Shown here in pieces: positions 54,849 through 64,000 of a stretch of DNA of 64,000 nucleotides. Positions within the stretch are counted from its first letter, which is position 1. Each line of letters begins with the position of its first letter. Source of the stretch: Anaspis maculata (taxonomy: Eukaryota; Arthropoda; Insecta; Coleoptera; Scraptiidae); NCBI GenBank assembly GCA_949128115.1, contig OX421968.1, positions 31,462,877-31,526,876 on the forward strand, given 5' to 3'. The translations under genes and the position numbers were made by a program. A model generated the notes under the pieces. The model worked only from the letters and a program-made list of their open reading frames with translations, was not told the DNA's origin and ran no database searches.

Positions 54849-55598
54849 TACAGAGTGTCCCGAAAATACACCGACAACGTTCTAGCACGGCTTCCTCTCA
54901 TCAAAATAAGAAAAAAAGTTCCCATGAACATGGGTCCGGAAACGCTTCATAAGGGAGCTACAGGCCCCTAAAGGTGAGACCCTGAAGATGGTTGTTCATT
55001 TAATATTTCCGAAACCGTTCAAGGAAAATCGATCCAACTTGACACATTCAATAACCTTCTTATGCCTGACAAAATTTTAATGCCTAACAAAAATGAAGTT
55101 GCTTTGAAATAGATTTTTTTTCGTCTTGAATATCGTAGTTACAAATTGGCATTTCTGACCACGTTTTCATACATTCAAACTCAAATTTCTCGCAAACGGT
55201 GCATCTATCGAGGTTGGATAAAGGGACCTTTTTTAGGAAGAAAACACCAATATTCGATAATTTCTTGTTAAATTTGGAAACAATCCACATTCAAACAAGT
55301 TAGGGTTATTTTTACCCCTACACCTCAGCCTGATCCACCCCTGGTAAATTATTGTGGAATTAATCTTGCCTCATTTTGTTGGGCATAAGAAGGTTAGTGG
55401 ATGTGTCAAGTTTGATTGATTTTCCTTGAACGGTTTCGGAGATATTGAATAAAAACCATCTTCAGGGTCCCACCTTTAGGGGCCTGTAGCTCCTTTAGGA
55501 AGCGTTTCCGGACCCATGTTCATGGGAACTTTTTTTCTTATTTTGATGAGAGGAAGCTGCCTTAGAACGTTGTCGGTATATTTTCGCGACACCCTGTA
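54849..55598. mobile_element. 750-bp fold-back, TACAGAGTGTCCCGAAAATA ends
   Basis: TACAGAGTGTCCCGAAAATA at 54849 pairs with TATTTTCGCGACACCCTGTA at 55598. The arms of about 230-250 bases match well, including CATGAACATGGGTCCGGAAA with its complement and CTACAGGCCCCTAAAGGTG. The middle 240 bases (about 55095-55330) are unpaired. TA at both ends. Confidence 0.86.
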
Positions 55599-56334
55599 TA
55601 CCATTTTGCAAAGTTCGGCCTAATGACGAAAATACAACCCTCTAAAGTTCACTTTTTACGGATTTCAAAAATTCGTAACTCAGGAACGTTTCGACAAATT
55701 TAGCTTTAATTCGGCAAAAGCTGGTTCGTCATAATTATCTATCATAATTATCTGCCAAATTTGGGAAAAATCCGATCAGTGGTGTAGCAGTTATGAGGGT
55801 CAATAATTTAGAAGCATCCGAAGAAAAGTTGACTCAAGGTGACCCCTCATAGCTTCTACGCTCTTGATTGGATTCTTTCCAAAGTTGGCAGGTCAGGTCA
55901 GGATTCACCTCTTTCAGATCATGATGGAGATATTCAGTGCTAGCGGTTCACGAAATAATACTGCAAATTATGATAAAAGCAACAGATTTGGCACAATTAT
56001 TCCTTGAACCAAAATTAACAATTTGACCCGCTGCACTAATCGATTAACCGCCGTGGGGCCGAGATTTCAAGGGGGCCAACTAAAAGACAACCACTTTTTT
56101 TTTTCAAGCATCTAATGCCGCTACAGAACTACGCCAGGGGACGTTTCCTAATCAAACAAATGTCTAGATCATGATTTTGTCACTGCAAGACGCTACTGTC
56201 GCTGGGAGCCCCAGTATCACCCCCATGTAGAATTTGGGATCTTTCTTGAACTGGATGGCAATGGTATCCGAAGTGAACGTGTGATATGTCATTTCCAATG
56301 TTTTCAGGGTCTGCGAATGTGATTCTGCAGACGA
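55599..56334. other. No gene seen
   Basis: No recognised element. Several stretches (TCATGATTTTGTCACTGC) foreshadow the palindrome that follows and may be an older relative. Confidence 0.35.
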
Positions 56335-57125
56335 AATTTGTTTTTAATTACATTTGAGGGGAGGGGGAAGAAACGAAATATCAATAAATTTTTTTAATGC
56401 ACTCCGAATTGCCACTGAATCGGTTTTGGTAATATTATAGCATGAATTTGATATGTAGATTATGATTCCGCCACTGTCGGAGCGGCGCGTCAACCGGAAG
56501 TCAAGTAATAGCCAACATATCTGAATTCAAATACTATCTCGTTTCTTTGGCATTGATCGACAGAAGCGGTGTGAGGTATCATTTCTAAGGTTTCTGGGGT
56601 CTTGGAACTCATTTTTGAAAATAAAAATGTGATCAGACCATGATTGGAGAAGCTGGTCAGAACATGGACTTTTTTGATCAAGGCACCCAACACCATCATA
56701 ACATCATGCTTGGAGACTTTTCTTCATAAATCAACTATGCAGATCACGATGCCGCTATTGCGAAAGCGATGCGACAATCGTGAGTCAAGTTGAAATTGGC
56801 TTGAAAACACGTGTTTTGAGGCTATTCTTCAATTTTGTTCAACCCCAATTTTACTTTCAAAAATGAATTCCGAGACCCTAAAAACCTTAGAAATGATACC
56901 CCACACCACCACTGGCGACCAATACGAGATACTACTCGTATTCAAATTCACATAATGGCGGTCATAACTTTACTTCCGGTTGTCACACAGCTTTGACAGT
57001 GACAAAATCGTGACACACATATCCAATTCATGCTACAACGTCAGCAAGCTTGATTCAAAAGCATCTCGGAGCGCTTTAAAAAAAATCATTTTTTATTCTC
57101 TCCCCCTTCCTCCAAATTCATTTAA
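56335..57125. mobile_element. Old, diverged 0.8-kb palindrome
   Basis: GGGGAGGGGGAAGAAACG near 56347 pairs loosely with TCTCTCCCCCTTCCTCC near 57098. Matching inner words include GCATGAATTTGATATGT with CATATCCAATTCATGC, ACCGGAAGTCAAG with ACTTCCGGTTG, and CATTTCTAAGG with CCTTAGAAATG. Many indels show greater age than the other fold-backs. Confidence 0.65.
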
Positions 57126-57168
57126 AAACAGATAGCATGTGAAAACGTGAATTCATGGACATAGAGAC

Positions 57169-57593
57169 TAGAGATGGGCGCCGCGCCGCCGCCGACCATA
57201 TTTTGAGTGCCGCCGCCGTCGACATGATCCAAACGGCGCGCCGCCGGCGCGATTTTTGTTTTCATTTATTTATTTTTTTATTCGTTCATTTAATGTCGAA
57301 TCATAATTTGAAGATTTTTTCCTATTTTTACCGCATGGAATTTTTTTTAGGAACTACGGGCCAAATCGTTCAAATAGGTCTTAAGAGCAACAATACCAAA
57401 TGGCTTGCTTTAATCATCAAATGCGGTATCTTTATGCGAACCACGGGCATTTTATGAGTCCTATGACGCCGACCACGCCGACCGCGCCGCCGCTGAATGA
57501 CAGATCGGCGTGTTCGCCGGCGGCGCCGCCGCCGCCGGTGTTTTTAGTGACACACGCCGCCGCCGCCTAGAGTGGGGTCGGCGCCCATCTCTA
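57169..57593. mobile_element. 425-bp hAT-like element with GCC-rich ends
   Basis: TAGAGATGGGCGCCG at 57169 pairs with CGGCGCCCATCTCTA ending at 57593. Inside both tips lie long runs of GCC/GGC permutations (57180-57250 and 57466-57570). The 8 bases before and after (ATAGAGAC and CCAGAGAC) agree at six positions, fitting a mutated hAT target duplication. The 100-codon plus frame 57155-57457 reads through the GCC tract and is not a gene. Confidence 0.78.
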
Positions 57594-57949
57594 CCAGAGA
57601 CTATACGAAAAGATATTTTGCACGTTCAATTTGATTACCATTATTAATAGATGAAAATATTAAGTTTTTCTTGAGTATGCCAAATTTAACTCTACTCACG
57701 GTTTTTTTTTTAATTTTCTAATTTATGTACATAGCACCTAGTGTATACTAATTAGCCACTAGTTCTCTAACTTAAAATAATAAAACATTCTTGACAGTCT
57801 CAATTTCACCCACCGGATCTATTGTTATTTTATTTTGTAAGGACACTAATCAATCACAGTGTTTGATCGAAGCACTAGCTTTGATTTTTAGGTTTACTTT
57901 GCAAGTTCGAACGGCTTAAGCCGTCTCAACCTGCGCACGAGTTCACTAG

Positions 57950-60380
57950 TTATCCAGCTTCACTGTTATCCAGGAGCTGGATAACTTTGACGTTGGTATG
58001 TTGGTGGAGCCTTTCCTCGTGGTTTGTGGCACATCGCTGGATTTCCGCGGTCACGTTCTCGATTTGAAGATCTCTATGCAGATCTTTGTTACGGATGTAC
58101 CATGGTGCGTTTACTATATTCCGCAGCACTCGGTTTTGGAATCTCTGGATTGTTGCAACGTTGCTTGACTTGGTGCAGCCCCACAGCTGCACACTGTCCA
58201 CACTGGCTTGAGTATCTGCTTATACAGAAGCAGTTTGTTGTAGGTGGTCAAGTTCGACTTTCTCCCTATTAGCCAATACAAGTTTCTGTACTTGAGGTTT
58301 AGTTCCACTTGTTTTTTCTTAACATGTTCCTTCCACCGAAGTTTAGCGTCAAGTGTCATGCCTAGGTATTTAGCTGTGTTGCTGTGTGGTATGGTTTTTT
58401 CGTTGATTTTTACCGGGATATACTGGTTCTTCTTGTTTGTAAAATTAACATGGATCGATTTGTTTTCATTCAGTTTAATCTGCCATTTTTCAGTCCAGAT
58501 GATGATGCTGTCTATGGCCCTTTGTAGCTTGCCAGTTGCTTCCTCGACACTGCTCCCAACGGCCATCACAGCAGTGTCGTCAGCGAAGGTTGCTGTCGTT
58601 GATTCCTCCGACGTTGGAAGGTCACTGGTGTACAAAAGGTATAGGATGGGACCTAGTACGCTTCCTTGTGGAACTCCCGCTTTGATCTGTTTCAGTTCTG
58701 AATATTTGTCTTCGTGCTTGATCCGGAAGTGTCTATCGGTTAGATAAGATCTTAGTACCTCACTGAATGCATTTGGCAGTAGCTGGTCTAGCTTGAAAAA
58801 TAGACCCTCGTTCCAGACTGCCTGTGCTACATCTAAAAAGACGGTAGCACATATCTTTCTTTCTTCTAGAGATTTTTCGATTATATTGGTGATTCTGTGC
58901 ACTTGATCTAATGTGGAATGTTTGTTTCTAAATCCGAACTGGTGTATTGGAATAAGGTGTTTTTGTTCTATGATGGGCATAAGTCGTTTCAAAAGTAGCT
59001 TTTCGAATAGTTTCGAGATGATTGGTAACAATGATATTGGACGGTAAGACTGTACTTCGTTTGGATCCTTCCCGGGCTTTTGTATCATTATAACCTCTGC
59101 GCATTTCCAGAGCCGGGGAACGTATTTTAATCTGAATGCTGCGTTGAATATATGTGTCAATTTCATGATTGCTTTCCATGGCAATTGCTTAAGTATCTCT
59201 CCATTGACTAAATCGAAGCCAGGAGCTTTTTTTGAGCTGATGTTCATCTCGATCTCTCTTTTTAGTTCCTTAGGCGAAACTGGAGGTATTGGGGTCGATA
59301 GAAGGTGTTTTTCTTTGGTGTTGTCATTGTCAGATTTGTGGAGTTGCCTATCATCGTAGGGTTGGAATGTACATTCTAAGTGTTCTGCAAACATATCGGC
59401 TTTCTCCTTGTTACTCTTGGCCCAAACTCCATTTCTTTTTATCGGTGGTATTTGCCTGATGGGTCTCTTGATTCTTCTTGTCATCTTCCATAGGGAGTAG
59501 TCAGTGGATGCATCATCTGTTAGGTTTTCAAGGAAAGAGCTGATAGAGGCTTGTTTAATTTCTCGAACTTCTTCTCGAATTTGATAAGTTAACTTGTTCA
59601 AGATGGTTTTGTCCGCTGGATTTCTTCCTTGTTGCCACTTTTTTCTAATTTTTCGTCTCTCAGCAATCAAGTCTCTAATCTCCTTCGGGTAGTTATTTCC
59701 TTTAGTGAACTGTGGATTTCCAGGAGTTGAATCCCAAGCAGCTTTTTGGATGTCCTCGAGTAATTTTTGTGCTTCTACTTCTATTTCGAATTGATTCTTG
59801 ATAGGAACTTTCAGTTCAATCGATTCTTCTAGTACCTCCCGAAATTGTCCCCAATTTGTATGCCTATTTGTTAGTGTAGGGTTTGTTTTCTTTCTTATTA
59901 ATTTCTCGCTTATTGTCATTACTATTGGTGAATCGTCGGAATTGAGATCAAACTCTTCATCTACTTCGATGTAGTTGGAAGAAACATTTTTTGAGATGAA
60001 GAAGTCATAAGGTCTGGTTTCTTATTTGCGTCCACAGGCCAATATGTTGGTTTTCCTATGGCTCCAATAGCTATCCATCCTTCAGAGGTGTTGGTGTTGA
60101 CCGAAATAACTTGGTATTCTTCTAATTCTAGCCTGGAGTTTTCGTACTGTTTAATGTGCTGCTTGATGATTACCGCACTACCCCCTCGAGCAGTATTTTG
60201 GGGGTGAACTGCATGATAGGTACTGTATCCTCTCATTTTGAAGTAATCTTGTTTGGTGAAGTGCGTCTCCGAAATGACACACACATCAATTTTTTGAGTT
60301 GCCAGAATAGCTTCTAAATCATTTCGGTGCTTTTGCAGTCCATTGGCGTTCCAGTTCATGATTCTTAATTCACTAGCCAT
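57950..60380 (-). pseudogene. LINE ORF2: endonuclease and reverse transcriptase, broken
   Basis: ORF2 makes the target-nicking endonuclease and the reverse transcriptase. It opens at ATG 60380 (MASELRIMNWNANG), where ATGGCTAG overlaps the ORF1 stop. The endonuclease keeps ISETHF with its catalytic Glu, but about 80 residues are missing between WIAIGAI and GKPTYWP near 60058. The usual SDHSP reads SDDSP, losing the catalytic His. A one-base frameshift after NKKPDL (near 60005) moves into the frame open from 59919 upstream. The reverse transcriptase has SYRPISLLPIISKLFEKLL, HQFGFRNKHST, GVPQGSVLGP, the catalytic TATFADDT and AKYLGMTLDAKLRWKEHV. Motif A reads FLDVAQAVWNEGL, lacking the three residues FDK. 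A second frameshift near 58195 leads to the C-terminus QLWGCTKSSN, APWYIRNKDLHRDL and the stop at 57950. Confidence 0.88.
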
Positions 60381-61207
60381 TGCGCACTTTTAGTACAGCT
60401 CCTTTACTAAACGGCTTCTCAAGATTGTCTAATCTTGTTCGTGTTTTCTTATTTTCTTGTTCTTGCTTCTCAATTATTTTTAGTATATGATGGAGTTTTT
60501 GGTTTATACTATGTAGAGCATCTTCTTCTTCACCTGGTGTTTTGGAGTGTACTTTTTCTGCATATGTCTGTGCTGTTGTACGGGTAGTTTGGATAGGTTT
60601 GGGTTGTGTTACTGTTGTTGCTACTTTCTTCTGTTGCTCGTTCTTATTCTTTTCATTATCATCCTTATTTCGCATTTGTTGCATCTCTTTGATTATTTCA
60701 CATCCTCTGTAGTTAGCTGGATGTGGCTTTCCGCAGTTGCAGCATTTCGGAGGCCCTGCTCTGTCTTTAGTGCATTCGTTAGACAGATGCTTGCCCACAC
60801 ATTTGACACATCTAGCCGTTATGTGGCAAAACCTTCTCGTGTGCCCCCAAGCCTGGCAGTTCTTGCATTGAGGAATGAGTTTTGATTTCTTTAGTGGTTC
60901 TATCTTGATTTTCGCTCCTTGGAGAGTTTTGATTTCGAAAATCTTTTTGATGTCTTCACTTTTTTCAAATGTGATTCTAAATATTGGGAGAGGCTTCTTG
61001 TCTTTCCATTTCAATATGTTGACGACTTCTGTCACCTGGAATTTTCTATTGGTCAGTTTCGTGACTTTTTTTTTTGATCACAGGTTTCTGGTAAGTTTTT
61101 AGCCATAACCTTGATGGTCTATCTTGTTTATTCTCGTATGAGGACCAGCCCATGTTGGGTTCATTTACACTGATCGTTTTTTGAAGTTGTTCGCCAAAAA
61201 AATTGTC
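60373..61207 (-). pseudogene. LINE ORF1: Gag-like protein with three zinc knuckles
   Basis: ORF1 proteins of Jockey elements bind the element RNA. The frame shows three knuckles in order: CKNCQAWGHTRRFC, CVKCVGKHLSNEC and CCNCGKPHPANYRGC. A basic and Gln/Lys-rich linker and a coiled-coil-like tail (ILKIIEKQEQENKKTRTRLD) follow. The open part starts at 61035 with GTG, but coding similarity continues upstream in another frame (EPNMGWSSYENKQDRP to YQKPVIKKK). The shift falls in a run of ten T at 61066-61075 on the plus strand, so a one-base slip broke the gene, unless it is a sequencing error. The stop overlaps the ORF2 start. Confidence 0.85.
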
Positions 61208-61615
61208 CTATTTTGATAGATTGTAACTTTCGAATAGATGGATGTATCTTGTTGACTCTTTTTTTGTCAGAAATAACGTTTTTTTGGCAATAAGTATGTT
61301 CAACTGCATTTATTTGTAATGATTGATAGTGATTTTACAGGGTGATTTGTAAAGATATGATTTTTATATCAAATAAATTGATGTACATGAGGTAAATGGG
61401 TCACCCTGTATATTTTATTTCAAGGTCATCATAGAGCCTTATGTCTTAACGTTGCATGTTTTTTTCGATTTTGGTCTAATGCACTACGCTTTGAAGATAT
61501 CAATTTTTAATTCGCTGCATGTTTATTTGCGTGAAAAAATCGATATCTTTGAGAGTAATCATGTTCTGACATTTATGTCAATTGAATTGTTTGCAAAAAT
61601 GGTAAAGTTGTAAAA

Positions 61616-61791
61616 CAATTCGATGGTCGTTCAATTACAGTTTGGGGGGGGGGGGGATATTAATAGACCATCGCACTGAACTTGTACTTTTCGCCCATGA
61701 GACAGTTAATGGTTTGCGATACCTGGAAAGAATTCTGGAACCTATAATCGTTCCTCTCTCTCATCAAATGAGTGCAATGTCCTTTTCTTGA
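61616..61791 (+). pseudogene. Tc1-like transposase, middle fragment
   Basis: In one frame FDGRSITVWGG is seen, followed by a G13 run that shifts the frame. Then come DHRTELVLFAHETVNGLRYL and ERILEPIIVPLSHQMSAMSF before a stop. This is the segment between the first and second catalytic Asp of Tc1-type DDE transposases. The expanded G run and the stop show that it is dead. Confidence 0.75.
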
Positions 61792-63276
61792 TTTTTGGAA
61801 AATTCCACTACATTTGGCGAACGGCACTCAGCTTTTTGGTTAGAGCGGGTCGTGGGTTTTTTTCTTGCACGTCACACAACATAAATTTATATCGCGCCAA
61901 CCAGGAATGTTGGTGTGAAGCTTTATTTCGGGGGAGTCTACCCTGGTTTACCCCAACCCAAACGTGCTATAGTGAGACGTAGCTACTAAGCAAAACTGAA
62001 GTAGATGTTAAAGTGAAGGACAACTATTAATTTAAGAGTAATTAAAGAGTTACAACACAATTTTAGTTTTGACTATTTAATGAAAATTAAGATTGGTTTT
62101 GTATAATAATAAATGTTGATATATGAATTTTTAGAAATGTTGAACTGAGTGAAATAATTTCGTATTTATTCGTAGCGTATCATTGTTAATCCTGAGCCGT
62201 CCCGTGACGACAATCCTTGGACGCGAGAAGCTCAATAGTGAGAACTTATCAAACACACCCCCCGGGCATTTTTGTAAATTAAAGAAACTACAAGCTACGA
62301 CCTATCTTAAATAGTGACGTCTGTCACAGAAATCTTGGGCCCAAGTAATCGGTGTCAGTTTTTAGGCACAAACCTTGTGCGGAAATAAAAATTGGTACGT
62401 ATACTGTTCTCTAAAATACTTAAATTCCTAAGGTTAGTGGATAATTATTGTAAAATTCTCACGGACAGGAGCGTCGCCCTGGAATGTGCCTCGGAAAATA
62501 TTGCTGTCTCGCTGCTTGGTGCTGACGTCTCGGTCAGATTGCGGACGGAGTCCTATCGAGGAGAATTTCGAGACAATGCGTAGCTCCAGCAGGGACAAGA
62601 AGATTTCTGTCGGCGTCACGGCGATGCTGACAAATGCTGACGGGTGTACAGCGTGGTGGAGAAAATACAGATGCGGAAATACAGATGATGGAACCGTTGT
62701 TAAAAAGTAAAGATGAATAAAGATGAATGATGATATCGATAAATAAAGTTGCGTGTACGTCGTCGTGCGGATTTCTCGATCCTGCCTCAGACCTTGCAGA
62801 TAGATAGACGGAATTTCACGATATTTCGACGTGGACATACATATAATTTTTACACGTGGAAGTCGAAGTTGGAGGTTGGACCTAAAATTGATATTTTGTA
62901 CCTATTTGAATACCTAATCAATAAATATCTTACCCCAGCACATCGGGCACTTATTTCAAAGAAGAATCTGGTCAGATCTGGCACGGATGGCCCACCAAAA
63001 TTCGGAAAATCCACGATGGCCAGGGATTTTCAAATATTCACGTGAATTTTATACGACGTCTCTTTTTCATCGTCTATTGAAAGAAACCTCACTCAAAAAC
63101 CGTTCGCTTCTATCTCGATGCCTCTGAGCCGAACACCCACTCTTATCGGTTCACGCGCGATTTATTTGAAATGCCTAGGTACCTACTCTGTAATTCAGTA
63201 CCTAAGTACCTACGTACCTACATACAAAGCAGAGCATACCTCGAGCGGAAAATAAAATCGTTACATGGGTTAACAG
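61792..63276. other. 1485-bp insert splitting the transposase
   Basis: No terminal inverted repeats or target duplication could be fixed. It contains two coding-like patches. One is 62176-62238, which follows TTATTCGTAG and reads RIIVNPEPSRDDNPWTREAQ then stop. The other, 62455-62710, is open in two plus frames and on the minus strand, including RDKKISVGVTAMLTNADG and CTAWWRKYRCGNTDDGT. The right part ends in TAGGTACCTAC-type text (63174-63222). It may be an unrecognised element or a captured gene fragment; its class is not known. Confidence 0.4.
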
Positions 63277-63591
63277 TTTGTGTATATGGCCGATAACGCA
63301 AAACCACATCGAGCCAACGTAGTGAATGAATTTTTTCGACGTGAAAATATCACCAGAATTGAATGGCCAGCGCTTCCACCGGACCTAAATCCAATAGAAA
63401 TAGTGTGGGATGCGCTCCAAAGAAGGATATTAGACCGTGGAATTGAACCTCATGGAATTGAAGAGCTGGGAAATGTCCTTCAACAAGAATGGGAAGCCAT
63501 TCCGGGTGACCTTATCAATAATATTATTAGAAGTATGCCACAAAGATGTCAAGAGGTGATAAGGAGTAGAGGTGGCCCCACCCATTATTGA
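63277..63591 (+). pseudogene. Tc1-like transposase, C-terminal fragment
   Basis: The open stretch reads FVYMADNAKPHRANVVNEFF, then IEWPALPPDLNPIEIVWDAL and ends near RGGPTHY. The Asp of DNA and the Glu of NPIE are 34 residues apart, the DD34E signature of Tc1 transposases (cut-and-paste enzymes that insert at TA). The intact 103 codons contrast with the broken middle fragment. No start codon of its own is expected. Confidence 0.88.
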
Positions 63592-63832
63592 TTATTTTTC
63601 ATTCACAATTAATTATGAGTTATTCATTGTTATGCGTAGAAAAATTGTTATAACACTTTTTGACGTTTTCTTATTCTCCTCTACTTATTATACTTAAATA
63701 ATCATATCTTCTGACACAGATGACGTAAGACCAAAATCCAAAAAAGTATGAAGTGATAGGACATGGGGCTCTATGATGACCTTAAAACAAAATATACAGG
63801 GTGACCTATTTATCTCATGCACATCAATAAAG

Positions 63833-64000
63833 GACCCCGCACGATTCTTATGGAAAATGGCTCCCGGTTAAATTCTCTGAATTTTTGATATGTTGTAGCT
63901 CATGAGATACTAATCAAATACTGTGAACCCCAAACTCAAATAATTAACAGTTTTTTACCCACAGGGTGTTGAAGTTGGAGGTTTTGACGGCTTAAAAATG
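63833..64000. other. Window end; orphan repeat text
   Basis: ACCCACAGGGTGTTGAAGTT near 63957 may be another TACAGGGTG-type end running off the window. No gene. Confidence 0.35.

Larger units (their letters stand above)
57703..61340 (-). mobile_element. Jockey-type LINE, near full length, inactive
   Basis: In minus-strand sense the element runs from about 61340 through ORF1, ORF2 and a 240-base 3' untranslated region to an A11 tail (T-run 57703-57713). ORF1 and ORF2 overlap by 8 bases, ORF1 has three zinc knuckles, and ORF2 has an endonuclease-reverse transcriptase order, the layout of Jockey-clade elements. ORF1 has one frameshift; ORF2 has an endonuclease deletion, two frameshifts and a small gap in reverse transcriptase motif A. 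The 5' limit is uncertain. Confidence 0.85.
61371..63832 (+). mobile_element. Tc1-like transposon, interrupted
   Basis: Inverted arms at about 61371-61450 and 63755-63832 share ATTGATGT, CATGAG(G/A)TAAAT, GGTCACCCTGTATATTTT and AAGGTCATCATAGAGCC. Between them lie two parts of a Tc1-type transposase in the plus direction (61616-61791 and 63277-63591) separated by an unrelated 1.5-kb insert. The N-terminal DNA-binding domain and the first catalytic Asp are missing. It sits directly upstream of the LINE's 5' end. Confidence 0.75.

Noticed and set aside
57155..57457. 100-codon frame with Arg/Ala-rich start
   Set aside because: It is a translation of the GCC-repeat end of a hAT-like element.
61334..61410. 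77-bp MITE with TACAGGGTGA / TCACCCTGTA ends
   Set aside because: Only the first 10 bases are inverted; the longer inverted match is with 63.8 kb, so the right end belongs to the Tc1-like element.

Overview
The window looks like arthropod, probably insect, nuclear DNA. It is AT-rich, lacks bacterial-style operons, and is built almost wholly from decayed transposable elements: a Jockey-clade LINE, a Tc1-like DD34E transposase, hAT-type elements with 8-bp target duplications, a tRNA-derived SINE, and many palindromic MITEs whose ends read TACAGGGTG or similar. TAGGTACCTAC-type strings and the LINE type would fit a sternorrhynchan hemipteran, but that assignment is weak. No complete, intact protein-coding gene is present. 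Most long open frames are shadows of inverted repeats.

Layout. 0-1.3 kb: broken C-terminus of a LINE reverse transcriptase. 1.28-5.25 kb: a fold-back transposon whose centre carries two further nested elements. 5.9-6.7 kb: a 118-bp tandem-repeat family that recurs in reverse at 20.8-21.4 and 23.4-24.4 kb. 6.75-8.82 kb: two hAT elements inserted back to back in one 9-bp target. 10.5-11.4 kb: a hAT-like end made of GTATTT repeats and half of a fold-back element. 11.5-12.2 kb: a GC-rich single-copy-looking stretch that could be a promoter and first exon of a host gene. 12.2-19.5 kb: MITEs, a SINE, a 5'-truncated LINE and two opposed copies of a long dispersed repeat. 19.5-25.6 kb: small hairpins, a TA-flanked MITE and the 118-bp family, including an exact 236-bp duplication. 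26.27-26.48 kb: a candidate host terminal exon of 70 codons. 27.4-28.8 kb: a 1.4-kb hAT with perfect 8-bp duplications. 29-38.4 kb: MITEs, tandem repeats, a hAT-like element with CTCGA-repeat ends, and four 0.5-kb palindromes, several containing other MITEs. 39.0-40.6 kb: a 1.55-kb fold-back with a coding-like spacer. 44.4-50.3 kb: a small hAT, two more fold-backs and a 260-bp tandem array. 50.5-54.1 kb: a 3.6-kb terminal-inverted-repeat element holding two near-identical Harbinger-like copies side by side. 54.8-57.6 kb: two more palindromes and a hAT-like element with GCC-rich ends. 57.7-61.3 kb: a nearly complete but dead Jockey-type LINE on the minus strand. 61.4-63.8 kb: a Tc1-like element split by a 1.5-kb insert.

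What joins the parts. The strongest general signal is the density of long near-perfect inverted repeats, at least eight of 0.5-1.5 kb, usually flanked by TA and often nested. Transcripts crossing them would fold into long double-stranded RNA, so the segment is a plausible source of hairpin-derived endogenous siRNA. That is an inference from structure only. Host coding potential is limited to the exon candidates at 11.8-12.2 kb and 26.27-26.48 kb and to small coding-like pieces carried inside mobile elements at 39.7-39.9 kb and 62.2-62.7 kb.
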